Origin: Branchiostoma floridae
Lineage: Eukaryota; Chordata; Leptocardii; Amphioxiformes; Branchiostomatidae
NCBI RefSeq assembly: GCF_000003815.2
Contig: NC_049991.1
Span: 6,049,372-6,113,371, forward strand
Length of the DNA: 64,000 bases
Direction: 5' to 3'
Both the position numbers and the translations under genes were made by a program. Shown piece after piece: positions 38,983-48,000 of the stretch. The notes beneath the pieces were generated by a model, which saw only the letters and a list, made by a program, of their open reading frames with translations, was not told the DNA's origin and did not search any database. Position 1 is the stretch's first letter. Each line of letters opens with the position of its first letter.

Positions 38983-39715
38983 CAGTGGGGTCAAAACTGA
39001 CCCCAGCATTTTTTTAAACAAACTTTTGCGACCCACACCTAAACTACTTATTGTAGGATCATGAAATTTTCAGAGAATGATGTACTTGTAAGCCAAAATT
39101 ATTGCAACAACTTTTGTGCCATTATCATTTCATATAACGACATTATGACGTCATCTAGGTAATCTCGGCCGCCATCTTGGATTTTGGCTGATGACGTCAT
39201 CAAATTAGCATAAATTATGAATATTGAGTCATGAAATTTACGTTGAGTTTCATAAGATGTGATTAACAACTGTTATTTGCTAAGAAAACCTTAAAACTTA
39301 AATGTTTAATACAAAATTGGAAAATTTCGTATAAATATGTCTGTCAGAATTCCGTTGCCATGGCAACATGAGAAATGATGAACATACTTTGTTCACTGAA
39401 AATGTTTGCTTTTAACATTTTCTAAAAAGTTACCAAGTTTGGTGGCCCTAGCATAAGCCATTCAGGCGCTACACGGCATAGAAGTTGGTACAGGCATCAA
39501 AAACCTCCTTCCCGGTCTGAATAGCATTGGTGCAAAATGTGGTCCCAATGATCTTTTGCATAAATTATGATAATGAGCTAGAAGTATTCTCACCTAATCA
39601 TGTCAGACTGTCCCGCATAGATTAATGAAACTATACATATATACAAATCACAAAAAGAGTCATACAAAAGACTGTATTTGTACAAAACGTTTTGGGGTCA
39701 GTTTTGACCCCATAC
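38983..39715. mobile_element. Non-autonomous transposon with self-palindromic ends
   Basis: Both ends carry GGGGTCAAAACTGACCCC, itself an inverted repeat, and the two ends are inverted relative to each other (the left continues AGC, the right CAAAACG). The 733-bp interior is AT-rich with TGACGTCA motifs and CCGCCATCTTGGATTTTGGC. It has no coding capacity. Confidence 0.7.
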
Positions 39716-40839
39716 GGTAATCTACGTCACAAAAAAGCTACGGTGGTTTGAGGGTTAACTACATGCTTGATCTGCAATAAAAGGGTTTTATGATATCTCA
39801 GACAAATAACATTACATGCAAGGGATGGTTCAGAACGTGCAATATAATTAGACCTTTATCTCCGTGTTTTGGATACAAGTCTTTATGACTACATTTTGGC
39901 TACGTTCACATTGACATTGAAACTTTTGCTACTGTGGAACGCCGTTAAAGCTAATGTACCTGAGACTTTTTGGAGGTACATGTACTAGGTTAAGAACATT
40001 TCCGATCTGAGAGAGATGTCATTATTATCATTTACACATGTTTTCAAATCTTTAGGATTATATTTCTAGGAGATATGACACTTTCTAAATATTTCCCAAT
40101 CCGTGTACCTTTTTGAATACCTATGATATGAGTTTCTGAACTTTCAATAGTTTCTGAATAATGTCACCAGCATTGTAGAATTGTCTACTATTTTTGTAGC
40201 AGTTTGGCAATGGTTCTATAGTCTGAAAATAATCCACACATCGTTGAAAAAAAGGACTTTTTAGTGTTCAGTCAGCAAAATTCTACGTACGTAGAGGCAG
40301 ACGTACTTAAATGCGGACAATATTACACTTCACTACTGACCCAACTTGCGTGAGTAAATGTGCATTTGTTATCAACAAGCGCTGATAAATGATCTTGTTA
40401 TTGATGTTTAATCAACGTAGTCTCGTGACACAAGGCCACTTTGTGATCAAGATATACTGAGCAGACATAGAAAATTATTAGGCACGGGCCTTATGAGCTT
40501 TCAAAGAGTCATTGATTGACGGATGTTCTATTAACTTTGGTCTTAACTAAACAAACAGTTCGGTTTGGTGATTAATTGACATCGCCAGTTCATAAAAGGC
40601 CCAGTAACAAAGGGAGGCAACATTGCAAACATCCCTTGCCTTCACGAAGACTGGTATTTAGGCATGCGTAAACGTATACGTTAATAATTATTTCTGCAAC
40701 TAAACCACCCCTTTCCGTGTGCGTAAAGATTGCTTTAACCCTTTTCAGGCTCGGGTTCTTTTTGTAATTTCTTAAAGGGGGTGTGTGGGTGGGGTGGGGT
40801 GGTAGGCTCGCCCCTTCTAACACCTATAATTCTTTAACG

Positions 40840-41330
40840 ACTTATTATATGGCCACAAAATTTTCAGAAAATGATGTGGACGTAATATCTGGAGTTAAAG
40901 AAATTGTCTGTCATGACGTAAACTGACGTAATTATGACGTCACCAAGGTGGCTATATTGGCTAGACCCATTAAAAAAGGGTATGCTACAAAAATGTAGAA
41001 ATATAATGTTTAATACGACTTGTATGGCCAATAGCAACATCATTGACGTCGGAAAAAATACGTCATGCATATCTAAGATACCAGTTTGGCTCAGCCATCA
41101 TATATCCACTATCTTGAATTAAAAAAAAAAACTTATTTTTCAGCAAATAAGCGTAAAACACTGGAAATAGACTCAAAACGTTCATTAAGAAAATAACAGG
41201 TAGTTACAAATTTTATGGGATAATAAGCTAGTTATTCTTGATCTGGTCATTTGGTTCGCCATCTTAAATTTTGCCCGATTGTGTCATCAAATAAGCATAA
41301 TTTAATCATATTCGATTATGAAAGATAATC
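40840..41330. repeat. Degraded relative of the 38983-39715 element
   Basis: CACAAAATTTTCAGAAAATG parallels ATGAAATTTTCAGAGAATGA in the intact element. Both are followed by TTATGACGTCA and GGCTATATTGG or GCCATCTTGG-like text. The ends are not preserved. Confidence 0.45.
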
Positions 41331-41419
41331 TAGATAACATGAGACTTTATTTATTTATGTAAGAATATAGAAGTGATGTAGCAAATAAACTTGAAAAATG
41401 CATTGTTAGAACTGTAAGA

Positions 41420-41790
41420 ATTGCTACCGCTGGTACAACTTGTGCCACATCCCGTATCTGCATTTTCCTTCGCCCGTTTTAATATAGCTACTATCTGTAG
41501 CACTTGTACCACGCATACAAAAATACTGACTATTCTGTCGCCCATCCCAGTATATATACCTACCACTAGTATCACCTGCACCATACCCCATAGAAGATCG
41601 TTGTCTCTCTCCTTTGCCCGTTTCATGCATGGCTACTACTTGTACCAATCGTACCATACCATGTACGCATTTTCTTTGCCATTCACTTACTACTTGTACC
41701 TCGTCCCGTGGAAGATGGCTACCTTTCGCTTCGACCGTTTCGTACGGCTACCACTTGTACCACTTGTACTGCCACTTGTACCAGAGTACA
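41420..41790. repeat. Degenerate minisatellite
   Basis: Roughly four divergent units of about 85-110 bases recur. Each carries GCTACYACTTGTACCA-like text, then CCCGT and TTTGCCCGTTTC-like text. Open frames on both strands here are by-products of the repeat. Confidence 0.45.
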
Positions 41791-42034
41791 ACGTTCTGTC
41801 GTATGCATTGAATGTAACAAGCGAGAAACTCTTGCGTACAAGTACGAAAAATTCTGAGCCCTTTTGATTCAAGCGAAGTGTGCCTGGGTGCATTCTTCCG
41901 CGATTTTGCGATGATTCACGTGGAAAGTATACATGTGTTACCTGTATCATCAAACCGAATGTAAACTGTATAATCAAATTTTTCAGAGGAAATTAAAACC
42001 AGCACAAGACCAGTCAGTGACTGAATCAAGCAAG

Positions 42035-45000
42035 ATGGATCGGACCAAAAAAGGAATGGGAAAGCAACACAGAACAAAGGTATTGAAGCAAAAGACAGAC
42101 CATGCCGAAGAAGATAACTGGGCAGAAAAAAATCTGAAAGCCCTCATGAAGAAAACAAGCTCCTCAAAGGAACTCGACCTGTCAGATCACCATTTTGAAC
42201 AAATACCTCCTGAAGTATTTGGTATTAAGGACATTGAATTCCTGGATGTGTCAAACAACCCTCTGGGTTCCATACCGGTGAACATAGCGAGTCTTTCCAA
42301 TCTGAAAGAGTTGAGAGCGGCTGGCTGTGGTATCACTGAAGTTAGCGGGAACATTTCAAGATGTACCTACCTGAACAAAGTAGACTTGTCTCGGAATCCT
42401 GGCATTTCTTCACTTCCTGTAACAATGAAGGAAAATCGGTACTTGAAGATCTTGGCTTTGAGTGGCTGCGAGCTAAAATCGCTTCCCAAAAATCTGACAC
42501 TCCTTACCATGATCGAGACTCTTGACCTGTCAAACAACGAGCTGACAACTCTTCCATCTGACATTTCAGCTCTGCAGCGACTTAAAGTCCTTATTCTCAG
42601 TGATAATGCTTTGGAGGGAATCCCAGAATCGGTTGAGTCTCTTGGCCATCTTCACTTCTTAGAAATGAAACGGAACAAGATGAACAACAGCCGAGGTTTC
42701 CAGAAGCTCAGCGTGCCCCCGCACTTAAAGACCCTGGATATGGAGGGCAACCATTCCTTAAAGATGTTACCAGAGGGTCTTGAAAATCTTGAGAGTTTGG
42801 AGGAGCTGAACATCAGCTACTGTGGCATTGAGACACTTCCAGACTCTATCGGGAATGTGACCTCAATAAAGCGGCTTCACCTAGCTGGCAACAAGCTGCG
42901 CAAACTTCCCGAAAACTTCGGAAACCTCCTCAATCTGGAGACCCTCGATCTTGAGGGGAACCGCCGTCTTTCGGGTTTGCCGCGCTCACTGTATCACCTG
43001 AGGGAAAATCTCCGAGGTAAACAGAGAGGGACAAATATCGGTCTCATTCTGGACAACTGCCCGGCGCTTGCACTTACCGAGTCAGAAATCGCCCAGGGAA
43101 ACGTTGTCTCTGTTCTTGCAGAGCTCCTCTCTGAGGAAACCATAACGAAGAGTACCACAATCGTCACTGCGGAAGTTGTTGAAGACACGATCATGGAAGG
43201 TCTGACAGAGAACATGGTTGCTGTGACTGAAGAATGTGTTTGGAACGACCTCATGACGGATGCCGCAAACGTTGCAATCTCAGACAAAGAGTTATCAGAG
43301 AACACCTTCCAAAGCATGTTGGAAGAGGTCTTGCCAGACCTTGTGAAGGGAATAGCCACAGAATGTGTACAGGAAGAAAGGGCCATGATTATCATGACAG
43401 GTGAGTTGTTGGAAGAAACAACGAGATCAATGACAGAGGAAGTGGCCACAGAAGCTGTGTTGGTAGATGCTGTAACGCGGGAAGTGGTGGATGAAATTTT
43501 AGAGGAAGTACGCCATGCAGCGACAGAAGAACTGGCTCGAAACACAGTCAGTGCTGACGAAGTCTCATGGGGAATGATGGGGACAATGTTAAAAGAGGCG
43601 AAGGCAGCGTTAGTGAATGAAGTGGCTACAGATGCTGTCCTGGTAGATGACGTGGCACGGGAGGTGATGGATGATTTTTTGGAGGAAGTATCACAAGCAA
43701 TGGCAGAAGAGCTAGCTCGAACCTCAGTCCATGTAGATGAAGTATCATGGGAAACGATGGAGAATATGTTAGAGGAAGCGAAGACAGCGTTAGCTTATGA
43801 AGTGGCTACAGATGCTGTGACGCAGAAAGCAATGGATGAGCTTTTGGAGGAAGTATCAAAAGCAATGGCAGAGGAAATAGCTCAAACCACAGTCACTGTA
43901 GATGAACTATCATGGGAGATGATGGAGGAAATATTAGAAGAAGCGAAGACGCCGTTTTTAAATAAAGTGGCTACAGATGCTGTGCTGGTACATGATGCGA
44001 CTCGGAAAGTTATGGATGAACTTTTGGAGGAGGTATCACATCCAATGGCAGAAGAGCTGGCTCGTACCGCGGTTGAAGTAGATGAAGTCTCATGGGATCT
44101 GATGGAGGAATTGTTAGAGGAAGCTAAGACAGCTTTAGTAAATGAAGTGGCTACCACTACCGTGCTTGTCGATGAAGTGGCGTGGAAAGTGTTGCAAGAG
44201 CTCTTGAAAAGACAGACCAAGAAAATGATCAAGTCAATCGCTTTGAAGGAGGAGGAAGAATGCCGTCTAGCAACAGAAATGATGGACGATTTCGTGGACG
44301 AAATATCCAAGGCAACAGCTGAATCAGTCGCCATGGAAGTGGATGAAGAACTCCGTCTGGGCCAAACAGTTCCAAATGAGTACGACACACAGACTAGGTG
44401 AGTGTTAAAAAATGTAGCCGCTTTTGAAGCTTTGCAGTAAGATAATCACTGTAAAAAAACATTGATATGTTTCTTATGTCTTCACTTTACAAGACACTTT
44501 GCACAGAGCAGATATCTAAAATGATTTATTATTTCTCTGTCAACAGTCATAATATTTCAGCAGCCGCACACGGCGTGCAGTACGTGGACCTTCCGGCAGG
44601 TGGCAGGTTGAGCGTTCCACCAGGAGCTACTGATGAAGATATCTCCGTCATCACAGCAGTGCTGAACCCACACGGCTACGACATGACAATCTGTCTAGAA
44701 CATGACGAGCTCCTAGTCAGTGACATCCTAGAGATGAGGCCAGCGAGGATGGAATTCTCCAAACCTGTACAGCTGAAGATTCAGCACTCCTTACCAAAGT
44801 TCTACTGCGAAAAGGAGTTCATCGTTAAGACGACTGAAGATCTAGGATACTCATGGAGGACTCTGAAAACAACCAGACAACAAGAACAAGTACGTGATGA
44901 TTGTGCTTGCTTGCATATATTTTATCAACGAGTACAATTTCAAAGAAATATATGTTGCCTCTCTTCTCTGTTATGGAGGCTCATTATAGTTTGCAAATAT

Positions 45001-48000
45001 AGATTTTAGCTTAAAAAAATAATGCTATGTTCGGTTTCAAGCTATGTGTAAGATCTGTACAGGTTTGTGTGTACAAATCAAGCTATAATTAAATCATTTC
45101 GTTTATTGCAAACTTTCTAGGGGAGGTGGTTCGTCACGGTCAATGTGGACCATTTCTCGGAGTTCGTGGTCGTTGCAAGGCCACGAGAACACCTTCAGAG
45201 AGTGAAGACGGGGCAACTATCAACGTTAAGTTCATCCCAACAGACAGACGTCGAGATGTTCTTCCCTAGGGACTGTGTGCCGTCCAGCAAAAATGTATCA
45301 TTCAAGGTTAGCGTATTTCTGTACTTATTTTATTTGCTTCATTCGGCTATAAGAAGTACAGTGCGAGGTTACCCAACTAGCCGGAGGCTACTATCAAGGG
45401 CTAGCCCTTGTAAATGGACATTGATGTCAATTAAATTTAAAAACTATAAACACGCCTTGATGTAAGATAATATTAAATATAACTTTAACTTTGAATTTTC
45501 CTTGTAACGAAGGTTCTCCCCGTGGACGCCGACACCCTGACGTGCGCTGGTACGGGTGAGAATGCCATCAGGGGGATCGACAGTATGAGTCATATCGTCA
45601 AGTTCTGCCGTGGTAGCAACCTGCTCCTCAGCAGCCCTGCCACCATCGTGTTGCCGCTGTCACCAGGGGACGGAGACGGCCGAGTTCGCGTGCTGAGCTG
45701 CGATGAGAGAGGACGGTGGGAAGACGTCACTGGCTATGTTGACGACATCGTCCTGCAAGGGTCAAAGGTGGCTTTCACAACCGACCAACTCAAATCTGGG
45801 TACGTAAATAGAGTCGCTAGCATTCATTGATACGAGAAAAGAAAGAAAGAGAGATAGGATCTGGTACTGATATTGCTGGCATTCATCTACTAGAGATATT
45901 ATCAAGAATGGGTTTTACCTTTTGACAAAACAAATTATCTGAGAACGATTCGAGTACAGCGATTTGGAATATGCGGAATAAAACCAATGAATCACAATGT
46001 GTACCGATCATTTCATTTTGTCACACTAGTACTAGTAGTTATCAACATTGTTCTTCAAAGATTTGAACCTACGCACATGTCGCCAATTACCGAAGTGTCA
46101 GACATACTGAACTAAAACAGTGAAATCAGTTATGACTCTCGAAATTAAGAAACTAAACAGAAAGGAAGAATAGGAATAAAAGCTTATCACCACACTCATA
46201 GATTTGAAAGTATCACAAGGAAATGGGAGTTAGATATTATTGTACTAGGCTAAAGTTTTATCAAACGAAAAGAAGTTTTAGGCTTATGCTATGCTTATTA
46301 CCAATGCAGAGAGCTTCCATGATAATGTAAAGTAAGATTATGTATTTCTTTAAGATTCACCGTTCTTCGTTGCGACAACCTGAATGATCCTACAAGAATA
46401 GTCAAGATGGTGATCAAGAACATCCGGGCCAGACAAGTCAGAATCCTCATCTTTAAGAAGTGGAAGGAACCCCGAGAGGAGGGAGTGATGTCCGCCCGGA
46501 TAGAGTGCGTGCTTAGTCAAAGGGTAGAAGACCGCATCGTCTACGCTGAACAAGTAGAAGGATTCGAGCGCCAGGTAATGATGCCACCACTCTGCTAAAA
46601 TGATGTCATGAAATATTGATAACACTTTTTTCTGCACGGATGTATGCTCTGCAGATGGCCAGCTAAAGTGAAGGCCAGTATAGTCTCTAAAAATGCAGAA
46701 TAAAGAGACTCTTTTTACACAACCAATGCTTTATTTTGTCACCTTCTTCAGGGCAATTCTGACTGGTTCATATTGCACTGCAGGACAGGTGTCGCTGCTC
46801 ACAGTTCAGATGTGGTCACAAAACGTAAAGCATTTACATATTTACAGGCAGCTTTATGCAAAATATTGCCCTGAAGAAGGTGACAGTCACTGAAACTTCG
46901 GTGAGAATAAAGCATTGGCTGTGTAAAAAGAAACTCTTTATTCACTGACGTACAAACCTGATGAAACTATTCACGGAGCTCTGAAAATGCATGCATATAA
47001 GACAAATGATTACCTGAGGCTGAACACAGGAGTTATTCTTACCCAACTTAGAACTACATGGTGTTTATAAAAGATGCCCAAAATATTTTTCCAGGTAGGC
47101 ACACCCACCCCTCCTATCCGCATGATGGAAGGAGAACAGATCTGCGTCATATTCGAAGGCAGCATCCGTCCCGTTGAGAACGACTGCGGAGTCGACTACA
47201 CCTTTTACTGCGAGAGGCCGCGTGTGTTGGAGTTTGAAGTAAAGTTTGTGGACAAGGGCAAGGGTGCAACCTCCAGGGTTGAGCTGTATCCAGGGCGGTT
47301 GGAAAAGCTTTTTCCCGGGACAAAAAGAAGGAAAATACGGGGTCCAACGATTCAGAAGAAGCCACCGCCACCACCACCGCCTAGAAAGCAAACTACACCT
47401 CCTCCTCCTAAGATAGAAAAACTTAAGCCACCGAAACCAACGCCTTCACCTTCGCCAAAGCCTCCACCAACGCCTTCACCTCCATCTCCACCAAAGCCGT
47501 CACCTCCAGCTCCACCAAAGCCTTCACCTCCACCTCCACCAAAGCCTTCACCTCCACCTCCACCAAAGCCGTCACCTCCAGCTCCACCAAAGCCTTCACC
47601 TCCACCTCCACCAAAGCCTTCACCTCCACCTCCACCAAAGCCTTCACCTCCACCACCTCCGCGGCCCAAACCACTTATGACCAGGGGTGCCTAAGCATTT
47701 GCACGATCCCTATGAAATTCGTACGAATATTATGTGATACACACGAATCACTATGCGAAAACGCACGAATATTATGAAATTCGCACGAATCACTATGCGA
47801 AATCGTACGAATTTTATGAAATTCGCACGAATCACTATGTGACACACACGAGCCTTATGTGATTTGCACGATCCTTATGCGAAATTGCGCGACCACTGGC
47901 GGGGTCACGTGACAAACGGAGCGGGATTTTCAAGATGGCGGCTTCGCCGCTTCGGCGACTGAAAATACGATGTAACACGCCGAAATGAAGCTAAACAGTA

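Larger units (their letters stand above)
36147..42034. other. Repeat-rich intergenic region between FAS1 gene B and the PIDD1-like gene
   Basis: No coding exon was found in 5.9 kb. It holds the duplicated E-box motif, a transposon at 38983-39715, a degraded relative at about 40840-41330 and a degenerate minisatellite at 41420-41790. A splice acceptor (TTTTTCAG) at 41985 suggests that a non-coding 5' exon of the PIDD1-like gene lies somewhere upstream. Confidence 0.5.

Noticed and set aside
41421-41977. Open frames of 148, 95 and 91 codons before the PIDD1-like gene
   Set aside because: They follow the period of a degenerate minisatellite on both strands and have no family similarity.
41933-42034. 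Upstream ATG at 41933 as the start of the PIDD1-like protein
   Set aside because: A TTTTTCAG acceptor at 41985 lies between it and the LRR frame, and the ATG at 42035 has a better context. The upstream codons probably belong to an intron.
42994-44388. Long serine-rich minus-strand frames (42994-43545, 43882-44388)
   Set aside because: These are the antisense of the acidic repeats. The plus frame has LRRs and splice sites, while the minus frame has only low-complexity serine/threonine.
47352-47674. Glycine-rich and valine/glutamate-rich open frames on the minus strand
   Set aside because: They are exact antisense shadows of the proline-rich coding minisatellite of the PIDD1-like gene.
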